The notes under the pieces: model-generated | Seen by the model: the letters and a program-made list of their open reading frames with translations, nothing else | Databases searched by the model: none | Told to the model about the DNA's origin: nothing | Program-made: the position numbers and the translations under genes | NCBI RefSeq assembly: GCF_016889765.1 | Contig: NZ_CP069533.1 | Location: 2,294,001-2,358,000 of the forward strand | Direction of reading: 5' to 3' | DNA length: 64,000 nt | Source of the DNA: Corynebacterium minutissimum | GTDB lineage: Bacteria; Actinomycetota; Actinomycetes; Mycobacteriales; Mycobacteriaceae | Shown here: positions 17,719-26,368 of the stretch, one piece after another | Position numbering within the stretch: position 1 is the first letter of the stretch | Layout: every line of letters begins with the position of its first letter

Positions 17719-19200
17719 CTAGTCTTTATCCTTCGACTGCAACATCTGTTCGAGCGCCCCAATAGCGCGTTTGATTCCAGCGCGGGCGCCACTTTCTCTA
17801 TCGCTGAGGTCCGCGTCGACATCGACCTTGCGGTCCAGCGGGCTGGTGCCGTCGGTCGCTACATCATCCGCAGCACCCTCGGGCGCAACATGGTCAGGGA
17901 TGGACAGCCATTTCTCCCGTTTGCGGTCACCTTGCTCTTGGGTATAGCGCCCGATAAGGAATCCAGCCACCGTGGAGAACTGTAGGTCTCCTGCAGTGCG
18001 CTCGCCGGATTGGAGCATCATCATGTCCTGGAAGTAACGGTAGACCACCGCGATGGTAGCCGCGGCCGGAACAGCGAGGAAGCCTCCGACGAGGCCGAAG
18101 AGAGCAGAACCCACGGTGACCGAAATGAGCACGATAACCGGGTGCAGGTTCATGGCCTTGGACTGTAACCACGGGGAGAGGACATTTCCTTCGAGCTGCT
18201 GGACCAACAGGACAAGGCCGAGCACGAGAAGCGCCTTGGTGAATCCCAAAGACACCAGCGCGATGGTCACGGAGAGCGCACCGGCCACAATCGCGCCGAC
18301 AAACGGGATAAACCCTGCAATAAACGTGATGATCGCTAGGGCCATGGCCAAAGGAACACCGATGAGCGCAAGCCCGAGACCGATAAAGACAGCATCAACG
18401 GCGGAGACCACCGCCTGCGCGCGCACGAAACCGCCAAGCGTTGTCCAGACACGGGTGAGCAATTCAGTGAGGTGCCAGCCAGTACGGCGGCCGGTAGCAT
18501 CACGCAACCAGGGGAGGAAGTTGTGGCCATCCTTGAGGAAGAAGAAGGTAAGCACCACGATGATGAACAACGTCACCACGATGGACGTTGCCGTACCGAT
18601 ACCGGTGAACACGGAACCCGCGATGGAACCGGCTTGGCGCTGCAGCCATAAGGCGACTTCGTCGATATAGACACCGATTTCATCCGGGTCAAGGTTGAGC
18701 GGCGGACCCTGGGCCCACAGCTGCAGGCGTTGAATACCTTCGACCGTCTGCAGGTACAGCGTCTGGGATTGCCGTGCGAAGTCGGGCGCGATGAACACAA
18801 AAAGTGAACCAACGGCAGTAAAAGACACCAAAATCGTGATCGCTGCCGCCAGTGCTGAGGGCAAACCTTTTCGCCGAAGAGCGCTCGCCACGGGAGCCAG
18901 CACGGTACAAATGATCAGCGCGATGAGCACGGGCAAGATGCCGCGCCAAAAATTACCCAGCATCCGGAAGGAGGCATAAAGGAAAAGCCCGATGATAAAC
19001 AGTCGCAGCGCCCACAGTGAGGCAGACTTGATGACCTCACCGACCACCACTGAGCGGTCCACTTGGTTGCCTGGGGGATGTGGGGAGACGTCGTCCAGCG
19101 TGGCGGCGTCGACAGAGTCGTCGAAGCGCCCGCCGAGCGCTGCCTCCGCAGCGGCGAGCTCGGGGGAGGAGTGCTGAGGGGTTGACTGATCGGAACTCAC
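17719..19200 (-). CDS. AI-2E family transporter (PerM-like)
   Basis: A 493-residue inner-membrane protein with about eight hydrophobic helices. The conserved region includes FFFLKDGHNFLPWLRD, FVRAQAVVSAVDAVFIGLGLALIGVPLA, PFVGAIVAG and VQQLEGNVLSPWLQSKAMNLHP, the family's signature. The substrates of corynebacterial members are not known; the name does not prove autoinducer transport. The long cytoplasmic C-terminus is acidic and Asp-rich. rmuC follows at 6 bp. It is divergent from ychF with only about 47 bp between starts. Confidence 0.9.
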   Translation of the reverse strand: MSSDQSTPQHSSPELAAAEAALGGRFDDSVDAATLDDVSPHPPGNQVDRSVVVGEVIKSASLWALRLFIIGLFLYASFRMLGNFWRGILPVLIALIICTVLAPVASALRRKGLPSALAAAITILVSFTAVGSLFVFIAPDFARQSQTLYLQTVEGIQRLQLWAQGPPLNLDPDEIGVYIDEVALWLQRQAGSIAGSVFTGIGTATSIVVTLFIIVVLTFFFLKDGHNFLPWLRDATGRRTGWHLTELLTRVWTTLGGFVRAQAVVSAVDAVFIGLGLALIGVPLAMALAIITFIAGFIPFVGAIVAGALSVTIALVSLGFTKALLVLGLVLLVQQLEGNVLSPWLQSKAMNLHPVIVLISVTVGSALFGLVGGFLAVPAAATIAVVYRYFQDMMMLQSGERTAGDLQFSTVAGFLIGRYTQEQGDRKREKWLSIPDHVAPEGAADDVATDGTSPLDRKVDVDADLSDRESGARAGIKRAIGALEQMLQSKDKD

Positions 19201-19234
19201 CCCACCATCTTGCCTTAAAAGATCCGGGGTGCGT

Positions 19235-19240
19235 TAGGAT
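19235..19240 (+). promoter_or_regulatory. -10 box of ychF, leaderless layout
   Basis: TAGGAT ends 7 bases before the GTG at 19248, placing the transcription start at the codon itself. Confidence 0.5.
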
Positions 19241-19247
19241 TGGCCCC

Positions 19248-20333
19248 GTGAGTCTTACACTAGGAATCGTCGGCCTGCCCAACGTGGGCAAGTCCACGTT
19301 GTTTAATGCCCTGACCCGTTCTGACATTCTGGCTGCGAACTACCCGTTCGCCACCATCGAGCCGAATGTTGGCCTCGTTGAGCTTCCTGATTCCCGCCTG
19401 AACCGCCTCGCGGAGATCTTTAGCTCCGAGCGTATCCTTCCGGCCACCGTGTCTTTCGTGGATATCGCCGGCATCGTCGAAGGCGCGTCCAAGGGTGAAG
19501 GTATGGGTAATGCCTTCTTGGCCAACATCCGTGAGGCAGATGCCATTTGCCAGGTCGTACGTGCCTTCGCCGATGAAAACGTGATCCACGTTGATGGTGA
19601 AGTTAACCCGGCGCGTGACATTTCTGTCATCAATACCGAGCTCATCCTGGCGGACCTCCAGACCATTGAGAAGGCCTTGCCGCGTCTGGAGAAGGAGGCC
19701 AAGAAGAATAAGGAACTGACGGAGACTGTCGAGGAGACCAAGAAGGCGCAGGCCATCCTGGAGGATGACCGTACCCTCTTCGCTGCTTCCAAGAGCAATG
19801 AGATTGACCTAGCTCTGCTGCGCGAGCTGCACCTCATGACCGCGAAGCCTTTCCTCTATGTCTTCAACTCGGATGAGGCCGTGCTCACCGATGACGCCAA
19901 AAAGGAGGAGCTGCGCCAGCTCGTCGCCCCTGCGGAGTGCGTCTTCCTTGATGCCCAGACGGAGACCGAGCTTCTTGAGCTCGACGAGGCAGAGGCGATG
20001 GAGCTGCTGGAGTCTGTAGGCCAAGAGGAGCCTGGCTTGGCGACGTTAGCCAAGGCCGGTTTCGCGACCCTCGGCTTGCAGACCTACCTGACTGCCGGCC
20101 CGAAGGAAGCCCGCGCATGGACCATCAAGCAGGGTTCTGCCGCACCTCAAGCAGCTGGCGTCATCCACACCGACTTTGAGAAGAAGTTCATCAAGGCTGA
20201 AATCGTGTCCTTCGATGACCTTGATGCCGCTGGCTCTATGACTGAGGCCCGCAATGCCGGCAAGGTCCGCCAAGAGGGCAAGGAATACATCATGCAGGAT
20301 GGCGACGTCTGCGACTTCAAGATTGGTGGTTAG
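19248..20333 (+). CDS. ychF: Redox-regulated ATPase YchF (Obg family)
   Basis: A 361-residue ribosome-associated P-loop ATPase. It has GLPNVGKSTLFNALT (G1), FVDIAGIVEGASKGEG (G3) and FLYVFNSDE, where the usual NKxD of GTPases is replaced by NxxE, the basis of YchF's ATP preference. The C-terminal TGS domain contains TYLTAGPKEARAWTI, IHTDFEKKFIKAEIVSFDD and EYIMQDGDVCDFKIG. The GTG at 19248 gives the family's normal length. Its stop abuts the stop of the convergent regulator gene. Confidence 0.96.
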   Translation: MSLTLGIVGLPNVGKSTLFNALTRSDILAANYPFATIEPNVGLVELPDSRLNRLAEIFSSERILPATVSFVDIAGIVEGASKGEGMGNAFLANIREADAICQVVRAFADENVIHVDGEVNPARDISVINTELILADLQTIEKALPRLEKEAKKNKELTETVEETKKAQAILEDDRTLFAASKSNEIDLALLRELHLMTAKPFLYVFNSDEAVLTDDAKKEELRQLVAPAECVFLDAQTETELLELDEAEAMELLESVGQEEPGLATLAKAGFATLGLQTYLTAGPKEARAWTIKQGSAAPQAAGVIHTDFEKKFIKAEIVSFDDLDAAGSMTEARNAGKVRQEGKEYIMQDGDVCDFKIGG

Positions 20334-21176
20334 CTAGCCTTCCATCGCGGATTGCAGTACCGAGAGAACGGTGCGCCGAGCTTCGACATTCTCGAGGTGT
20401 GAATCCACGAGCGTGACGAGCGCCTCGAGGATAAGAAGAAAGGCGACACGTGAGGCATCCGCGAGTTCCGCACGAAAGGTTCCATCGGGGGAGGGAATAA
20501 CCAGTGTGTAGGCGGAAAGCACCGCCAGCGGCGAAGAGGTAAACGAGGTTAGCGCGATGATGGTCGCTCCCGTCTTTTCAGCCGCGGTGGCGGCGTTGAG
20601 CGTGAGCGTGGTAGCCCCAGAGCCGGAGATAACAAGACACACGCACTCGGAATCGAGTTGCGTTGCCGCAATGTGCTGGCCCATGGCCTCGCCCACAAAC
20701 TCCGCTGGGCGCCCAATGCTGCTCAGCCGCAGCGCCGTGGTCTGCGCGAGAGGCGCCGACAGTCCGTTACCCACGACGAGGACGCGCTTGGCGCTCGATA
20801 GTGCTGCCACCGTGGACGCCAGCTCTTGCTCATCGAGGAGTGCAGTCAGCCCCCGAAGATAATTGCTAAAAGAGGCGATTTCGGCGGACATGCGGCCGAC
20901 GTGGGTGGAGTCGGCGTCGGGAAGCGGCTGTGGCCGCTGAGCGATCTCCTGGGTGAGAGCCACACGCAGGTGCTGATAGCCGTCGTAGCCCAGTGCTTTC
21001 GCTGTGCGGATGACTGAAGTGCGGGAGGTACCGACTCTAGCCGCGAGCTGATCCGCCGTGGCGTGGAGGACAAAGTCCATGTCCTCCAAAATGGCTTGGG
21101 CCACGCGCTGCTCGATGGGCTGCAAGCTAGGCATGCGCGTAGTGATGTGTGCGGAAGGCGGGGCAGTATCAGTCAT
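20334..21176 (-). CDS. MurR/RpiR-family transcriptional regulator with SIS domain
   Basis: A 280-residue regulator. The N-terminal RpiR-type HTH (about residues 18-95) has ILEDMDFVLHATADQLAARVGTSRTSVIRTAKALGYDGY. The C-terminal SIS domain (about 120-260) has KRVLVVGNGLSAPLAQTTALRLSSIG and CLVISGSGATTLTLNAATAAEKTGATIIALT, a fold that usually binds phosphorylated sugars. It is the last gene of the leftward phn-type operon, 18 bp after the second permease, so it probably senses a compound made from the imported substrate. Confidence 0.9.
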   Translation of the reverse strand: MTDTAPPSAHITTRMPSLQPIEQRVAQAILEDMDFVLHATADQLAARVGTSRTSVIRTAKALGYDGYQHLRVALTQEIAQRPQPLPDADSTHVGRMSAEIASFSNYLRGLTALLDEQELASTVAALSSAKRVLVVGNGLSAPLAQTTALRLSSIGRPAEFVGEAMGQHIAATQLDSECVCLVISGSGATTLTLNAATAAEKTGATIIALTSFTSSPLAVLSAYTLVIPSPDGTFRAELADASRVAFLLILEALVTLVDSHLENVEARRTVLSVLQSAMEG

Positions 21177-21194
21177 AGGGTCTGGGGATTTGGT

Positions 21195-22013
21195 TTAGGT
21201 GTATTTGGCCGCCACGATCCGGCGGCGAATGGCACCGGAGATGGCGTCGATGGACATGGTGATGACAATGACGACTATAAGCAGCACGCCCACGACGTCC
21301 CACTGTCGGTACTGCGTATAGCCGGTGAGCATGTCGCCGATACCACCCACTCCAATGAGGCCGAGGACGGCGGACGTACGTACGTTGATCTCAAAGCGAT
21401 AGAGCGCCAGGGATGCTAATTCAGGCTGGACGATTGGCCACGTTCCCCAACGCACCATTTCTGCGAGGGTGCCGCCAGAGGCATTGACGGCCTCAGCCGG
21501 GCCGGTCGGCGCGGTTTCGATGGCCTCATAGGTCCACTTGGCATGTGTACCAATGCCGCCGATCGCCAAGGCGAGCGCACCAGTAAAAGGAGTGAGTCCA
21601 GTGACTGTCAGGATGATGATGGCGATGATGATCTCCGGGACCGCGCGGATGATGGCGAAGAGTGCGCGCAGCGGCAGGCATACCCAGCCCGGGGAGACAG
21701 TGTTCGCGGCGAGGATGCCGAGGATCGTAGAAAGCACTACGCCAAGAAGCGCGCCGATCCACGCCATGGCCACGGAGCGCCACGTCTGGAGGAGTGCTTC
21801 ACCAAGCTTAGACCAGTCCGGGTTAGAGAACATGAGCACGAGGTAGTGCCAGATGTTGGCGGGGAGCTCTTTGAGCGCGGACAAGTTGACATCGATATAG
21901 CCGAAAGACAGCGCAAGGATGACCAAAATTCCGGCCCACGCAGCCCCGACACCCCAGCTGCGGGAACGTGAAGGCAGCGCGGATGGTGCAGTTGCTGGAA
22001 GTGCAGTGCTCAT
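21195..22013 (-). CDS. Phosphonate-type ABC transporter permease (second PhnE)
   Basis: A 272-residue permease with about six transmembrane helices. The coupling segment includes EAIETAPTGPAEAVNASGGT...VQPELASLALYRFEINVRTSAVLGLIGVGGIGDML, the PhnE signature. It overlaps the upstream permease by 4 bp (ATGA), showing tight coupling. The two different PhnE proteins would form a heterodimeric channel with PhnC. Confidence 0.9.
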   Translation of the reverse strand: MSTALPATAPSALPSRSRSWGVGAAWAGILVILALSFGYIDVNLSALKELPANIWHYLVLMFSNPDWSKLGEALLQTWRSVAMAWIGALLGVVLSTILGILAANTVSPGWVCLPLRALFAIIRAVPEIIIAIIILTVTGLTPFTGALALAIGGIGTHAKWTYEAIETAPTGPAEAVNASGGTLAEMVRWGTWPIVQPELASLALYRFEINVRTSAVLGLIGVGGIGDMLTGYTQYRQWDVVGVLLIVVIVITMSIDAISGAIRRRIVAAKYT

Positions 22014-22804
22014 CGCAACCTCTTTCGCAGGTTGACGGATACGACCTCGAGGGCGATGACGACGACGAGCAGCTCCAGCACGATGGCGGAAAGCGCATCG
22101 TAGCGGTAGAAGCCGCGGACCTCATCGATGAGCAAGCCAATGCCACCCGCGCCCACGAGTCCCAATACCGCGGAGATACGGACGTTGAGTTCGAGAGAGT
22201 AAATGACCTGGCTGGCAAAGGCGGGCCAGGTTTGTGGGAGAGCAGTCACGCGATTGATCTGATTCTGCGTACCACCAGCGGCGCGGCCGGCCTCCATGTA
22301 GGAGTCATCAGCGGAGTCGATGGCTTCGGAGACGAGTTTGACCACGATGCCGACGTCGAAAAGCACCAGCGTAATAATGCCCGGGAGGGCACCCACGCCG
22401 AGCATGGCGACGAGAATGGTGGCGTACACGAGATCGGGCACCGCGCGGATAACGTTGACGATACCGCGCACGAGTGTGCGCCACGGCGTCGACGGATTCG
22501 TCGGGCGCGCGGCCCACAACGACAGCGGAAGGGCAATCACCGCGGAGATGGCGGCACCCACCACGGCCATGGCTAGGGTTTCGAGCAGAGGCTCCCACGT
22601 GCGCGGAAGGATCGACCAATCCGGGGTGAACATCTGCGCGAGCCTGTCGGCACCGTTGCGCCAGTTGCGTGCGATGTGGCCTAGGTTGATGTCAATTCCG
22701 CCCCAGGCGGGGATGCACGTGGCGATGGTCAGCGCGATGAACGCGGCGATCCCGCCGAGAATGCCGGGCCAGTTGCGCTGACGAGGAGGAAGCACGGCTG
22801 TCAT
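22010..22804 (-). CDS. Phosphonate-type ABC transporter permease (first PhnE)
   Basis: A 264-residue inner-membrane permease, homologous to its neighbour. It has EAIDSADDSYMEAGRAAGGTQNQINRVTALPQTWPAFASQVIYSLELNVRISAVLGLVGAGGIG, including the EAA-type loop that contacts the ATPase. It overlaps phnC by 4 bp upstream and the second permease by 4 bp downstream. Confidence 0.9.
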   Translation of the reverse strand: MTAVLPPRQRNWPGILGGIAAFIALTIATCIPAWGGIDINLGHIARNWRNGADRLAQMFTPDWSILPRTWEPLLETLAMAVVGAAISAVIALPLSLWAARPTNPSTPWRTLVRGIVNVIRAVPDLVYATILVAMLGVGALPGIITLVLFDVGIVVKLVSEAIDSADDSYMEAGRAAGGTQNQINRVTALPQTWPAFASQVIYSLELNVRISAVLGLVGAGGIGLLIDEVRGFYRYDALSAIVLELLVVVIALEVVSVNLRKRLR

Positions 22805-23601
22805 ACTGCGCTCCCTTGGCTCCCCAGCTGGTCTTCCTCGCGGATCCGGCGGCCATAAATGGCCTCGAAATCCTCCACGGTGGACCCCTGGGCGGGGCCA
22901 TCGAAGACGATCTTGCCGTGGCGAATGCCGATGATGCGGGTCGCGTAGTCCTGGGCCAAGTCCACAAGGTGCAGGTTCACCAATGTGGTGAGGTCACGCT
23001 CGGTATTGATGCGGCGTAGATCCTTCATGACGGAGTGCGCGGTAGGCGGGTCGAGGGACGCCACGGGTTCATCGGCCAACATAATGGCCGGCTTCTGGGA
23101 GAGGGCGCGGGCAATGGCCACGCGCTGCTTTTGGCCACCAGACAAGGCGCCGGCCTTGTTCCACGCTTTGTCGAGGATGCCCACGGATTCCAACGCCTCG
23201 GCGATAACCGCTTTGTCCTCCGACGTGGAGATGCCCAGCAACGTGCGCCAGCCAGGGTTGTGGGAGAAGCGGCCAACGAGCACGTTGGCGAACACACTCG
23301 CGCGATCCGCCAGGTTGAACTCCTGGAAAATCATGCCGATGCGGCCACGGAGCTTACGCAGCTGGGAGCCTTTCGCGGCGGAGATCTCGTGGGGGCCAAC
23401 GAAGATTCTTCCTGACGTCGGCTTAACGAGCCCGTTTATGCTGCGGATGAACGTGGACTTACCGGAACCCGAGAGACCGACGATGGCGACGAATTCACCG
23501 GGGGCGATGTCCACGGAGACGTCGTCAAGCGCCAGCGTTCCGTTGGGGTAGCGCACCGAGACATTCTCGAACCGAATGCCCCACGCCTTCTCCTCCGTCA
23601 T
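22801..23601 (-). CDS. phnC: Phosphonate-type ABC transporter ATPase
   Basis: A 266-residue ABC ATPase. It has Walker A GLSGSGKST (about 43-51), Q-loop MIFQEFNL, signature ALSGGQKQRVAIARAL (about 150), Walker B IMLADEPVASLDP and the switch histidine in LVNLHLVDLAQDY. The sequence resembles PhnC more than other importers. It lies between the binding protein and two permeases. The gene symbol follows the family; the substrate is unproven. Confidence 0.9.
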   Translation of the reverse strand: MTEEKAWGIRFENVSVRYPNGTLALDDVSVDIAPGEFVAIVGLSGSGKSTFIRSINGLVKPTSGRIFVGPHEISAAKGSQLRKLRGRIGMIFQEFNLADRASVFANVLVGRFSHNPGWRTLLGISTSEDKAVIAEALESVGILDKAWNKAGALSGGQKQRVAIARALSQKPAIMLADEPVASLDPPTAHSVMKDLRRINTERDLTTLVNLHLVDLAQDYATRIIGIRHGKIVFDGPAQGSTVEDFEAIYGRRIREEDQLGSQGSAV

Positions 23602-23646
23602 GGGGAACCTTTCTGAGTGGGAAATGGGCAGTGGAGGAGCGTGAAC

Positions 23647-24639
23647 CTACTGCGCGAAGCGCTCGTTGACCTTGCGCGCCATGTCGATGGACTCCTTCTT
23701 AGCCGGAACCCAGTCGGTGATATCGAAGATGGCGGACATCGTGTCTGGGTCGACCTCAGAGAAACCATCCATGAGGTCGGTGATTTCCTTGCGGCGCTCT
23801 TCTGGGACATCGTCCGAAATGACGACGCCGCCGTTGGGGTACATGTCGGTGTATCCGAAGACGACGAGCTTCTCAGCCAAGTCAGGGGCCTCGGACGAGT
23901 CGATGGTGGAGCGTGCGTCCCAGAAGCTAAAGCCCACCTCAGCGTCGCCGTTGTAGACAGCCATGATGGAAGCATCGTTGGAGGTTACCGGGACCTTCTT
24001 GAGGCTATCGACGTCGATACCCTGGGACTCCATCGCCATGACGGGCAGCTGGTAGCCGGCCGGGGAGGTGGCACCGAGCATAGCGACGGTGGTCTCACCA
24101 TCGATCTTCTTCAGTGCCTCGAGGCCCTTCGGCCCCTGGCCCTTGTTCTCGTCTGCGGTGGCGGTGCCGTTGCAGTAGAGGTACTCGGCGCCGCTGGCAG
24201 CGTAGGTGGACTTGACTGGCTCATCTTCGCAGTACTTGTCCGGGTTGTTGGTGACGAACTGGCCGGCGTAGGAATCTGCACCGAAGCGCTCGTCCTGCAG
24301 CACAGCGTGGGCGTCGTACATGTCTTCAGCGGAGGCCAGCTGTGCAGCGGAGGCGATGGCGATGTCTGCTTGGCCGGAGCCGATGGCCTCGACGGCGGCC
24401 TGGTAATCCTTGGTCACGACACCCTCGACCTCCACGCCGAGCTCCTCAGAGAGGTAATCGGTCAGCGGCTTCGCGGTGGTCACCAGGTCATTGACCTTCT
24501 CGTTTGGGATGAGCGCGAGGGTGAGCTTCTCATCGGAGCCCTTGGCAGAATCGGAACCGTTATCGGAGTCGGAAGAGCAGGCGGTGAGGGAGAGGGACAA
24601 CGTAAGTGCGGTGGCGGCAAGAGCGGTGAAACGGCGCAT
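23647..24639 (-). CDS. phnD: Phosphate/phosphite/phosphonate substrate-binding lipoprotein
   Basis: From the ATG at 24639 the protein has 330 residues, starting with a lipoprotein signal (MRRFTALAATALTLSLSLTAC, Cys21). The mature part shows the PhnD-type opening LTLALIPNEKVNDLV, then SGQADIAIASAAQL and NGDAEVGFSFWDAR. A longer in-frame start at 24720 would spoil the signal peptide. It is anchored on the outer face of the membrane and would deliver substrate to the two permeases. The ligand class (phosphonate, phosphite or a phosphoester) cannot be decided from the sequence. Confidence 0.9.
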   Translation of the reverse strand: MRRFTALAATALTLSLSLTACSSDSDNGSDSAKGSDEKLTLALIPNEKVNDLVTTAKPLTDYLSEELGVEVEGVVTKDYQAAVEAIGSGQADIAIASAAQLASAEDMYDAHAVLQDERFGADSYAGQFVTNNPDKYCEDEPVKSTYAASGAEYLYCNGTATADENKGQGPKGLEALKKIDGETTVAMLGATSPAGYQLPVMAMESQGIDVDSLKKVPVTSNDASIMAVYNGDAEVGFSFWDARSTIDSSEAPDLAEKLVVFGYTDMYPNGGVVISDDVPEERRKEITDLMDGFSEVDPDTMSAIFDITDWVPAKKESIDMARKVNERFAQ

Positions 24640-24665
24640 AATGAATGTCTTTCTGTGCGTGTGGG

Positions 24666-25322
24666 TTAAAGAGCGGAGGTCAGTTCGGGAAAGATGTCGG
24701 TGACGCGGGTGACGCGCCACGTCGGGTCAGCCTCAGGGGAGGTTGCGAAGGGGGAGTCAACGAGCACGGTGCGTCCGCCTACGGCGGCCACGGGTGCGAG
24801 GTCGAACTCCCAAATATCGCCGAAGGAGATGAGGTGAGTCGGATCCGTGTCGGCGAGATCGGTGTCGAGGATTCGGGTAAGGCCTTCGGGTTTGCCCACT
24901 CTGGTGTAGACGGTGTCGAAGGACCTGTCGAGGCCCAGTGTGTGAAGGGCAGCGCTGAGTCCAATCTCTGGAGAGTTAGTCGCCAGAATGGCGCGGCCGG
25001 GGTAGGAGGCAAGGAAGTTAGCAAGCCCCTCAGGGGCGGTGATACCGGTGTCGGCGAGGTTCTCCCGGGAAGCCATATATGCCTCCTGGCAGGTCTCTTC
25101 CGGCACGTCGAGTTCAGCGGCGAGAGTACGGACGAGGTGGTAACCGTCGCGTGCTGAGCCGACGTTATCGGAGTTCAACAGCGCTTCGGCGTCTTGAGCA
25201 ATGGATGGGTGCCCGGCTTTCTCTGCAATAAGGTGCGCATAGGCCAGCACGGGACCGTGGCCAAGGCTGACGGTCCCGTCAAAATCGAAGAGAAGGACTG
25301 GGCGAGTTATGTCTGTGGACAT
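24666..25322 (-). CDS. HAD-family phosphatase of the phn-type operon
   Basis: A 218-residue HAD hydrolase. Motif I LFDFDGTVS (nucleophile Asp), motif II ILATNS, motif III lysine in RVGKPEG and motif IV SFGDIWEFD are present, with an alpha-helical cap. It is the first gene of the leftward operon, 26 bp before phnD. It could cleave a C-P bond product or, more simply, dephosphorylate an imported phosphoester. No aminotransferase of the 2-aminoethylphosphonate pathway is nearby. Start 25322 is used; 25331 is possible. Confidence 0.8.
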   Translation of the reverse strand: MSTDITRPVLLFDFDGTVSLGHGPVLAYAHLIAEKAGHPSIAQDAEALLNSDNVGSARDGYHLVRTLAAELDVPEETCQEAYMASRENLADTGITAPEGLANFLASYPGRAILATNSPEIGLSAALHTLGLDRSFDTVYTRVGKPEGLTRILDTDLADTDPTHLISFGDIWEFDLAPVAAVGGRTVLVDSPFATSPEADPTWRVTRVTDIFPELTSAL

Positions 25323-25323
25323 A

Positions 25324-25353
25324 AAGTACAAACTAACGGCGGGTTATGTACTT
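25324..25353. promoter_or_regulatory. Inverted repeat between the phn-type operon and the CDF gene
   Basis: AAGTACA at 25324-25330 and TGTACTT at 25347-25353 form a 7-bp dyad with a 16-base spacer just upstream of the HAD start. It is a candidate operator for the RpiR regulator encoded in the operon. Confidence 0.4.
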
Positions 25354-25450
25354 CGCGACCGCAGGCGGTAAACATTCAGTGAACAGTGCGTGCACATCTG
25401 GCTTTGGTACCCTAAGGGGCTGTAAAAATCTCTTCTCGAAGGCCGACATT

Positions 25451-26359
25451 ATGTCTCTTCCCACCGAGCAGTTACTGCTCGAACGCTTTATGAAGCTCTC
25501 CATCGCTACTGCAGTGGCCACGATCGTGCTCAAGATTGTCGCTGCTGCGGTGACGGGATCGGTGGGCTTTCTTTCCGACGCCCTCGAATCTGGTGTGAAC
25601 CTCGTCGCCGCCGTTGTAGGTTTTGTGGCTATTAAGATTGCGGCAAAGCCGGCAGACGCAAACCACCAGTTCGGCCACGGCAAGGCCGAATATGTTTCCG
25701 CGCTGGTGGAGGGTGCAATGATCTTCGTCGCTGCGGCGATGATTATCTATACGGCCATTCGCCGACTTCTGGAGCCGCAGCCGCTGGAGCAGCCTGGGCT
25801 CGGACTTTTACTATCGCTCGTGGCCTCCCTGCTGAACCTGGGCGTGGGCCTTCTGCTTGTGCGCGCGGGAAAACAACACCGTTCAGCCACCTTGCAAGCA
25901 GATGGAAAGCACTTGCTTACCGACGTCTGGACGTCCGTCGGCGTTATCGTCGGTATTGGAGCGGTGGCGTTGACAGACTGGCTGTGGCTGGACCCGATCA
26001 TCGCCTTTGCCGTGGGCCTCAATATTTTGTGGACTGGCTACAAGTTGCTCAAAGAATCGTTGAGCTCTCTGTTGTCGGAGTCCTTGCCCAAGAAAGAACA
26101 CGCGCAGCTCGACGCCCTCCTCAACGAGCTGGAGGAGCACCATGACGTGGAATTTACTTCGCGGCGCACCGTTGCTTCGGGCCGCAACCGCTTGGTGTAT
26201 CTCACGATGGATGTTCCCGGCCAGTGGACGGTGCTGCACTCGCACACCATCGCCGACCGCATCGAAGACGCCATCGACGAGCTTTTCCCTGGCGCCGAGG
26301 TCTTTATCCACGTCGAGCCTGCAGGAACGGTTCATCGCCGGATTCTGCGCATGCCGTAA
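25451..26359 (+). CDS. Cation diffusion facilitator (CDF) metal efflux protein
   Basis: A 302-residue membrane protein with about six transmembrane helices and a C-terminal cytoplasmic domain. Metal-site segments are GFLSDALESGVNLVAA (TM2), NHQFGHGKAEYVSAL, and HLLTDVWTSVGV (TM5, HxxxD). CDF proteins export Zn, Fe, Co or Mn in exchange for protons; which metal applies here is unknown. GAAGG precedes the ATG at 25451. A longer in-frame reading from 25346 is unlikely because it crosses the promoter region. Confidence 0.92.
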   Translation: MSLPTEQLLLERFMKLSIATAVATIVLKIVAAAVTGSVGFLSDALESGVNLVAAVVGFVAIKIAAKPADANHQFGHGKAEYVSALVEGAMIFVAAAMIIYTAIRRLLEPQPLEQPGLGLLLSLVASLLNLGVGLLLVRAGKQHRSATLQADGKHLLTDVWTSVGVIVGIGAVALTDWLWLDPIIAFAVGLNILWTGYKLLKESLSSLLSESLPKKEHAQLDALLNELEEHHDVEFTSRRTVASGRNRLVYLTMDVPGQWTVLHSHTIADRIEDAIDELFPGAEVFIHVEPAGTVHRRILRMP

Positions 26360-26368
26360 TGCTTGCAG

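Noticed and set aside
23617..24669. 350-codon open frame antisense to phnD
   Set aside because: Overlaps the binding-protein gene fully; its composition reflects the opposite strand.
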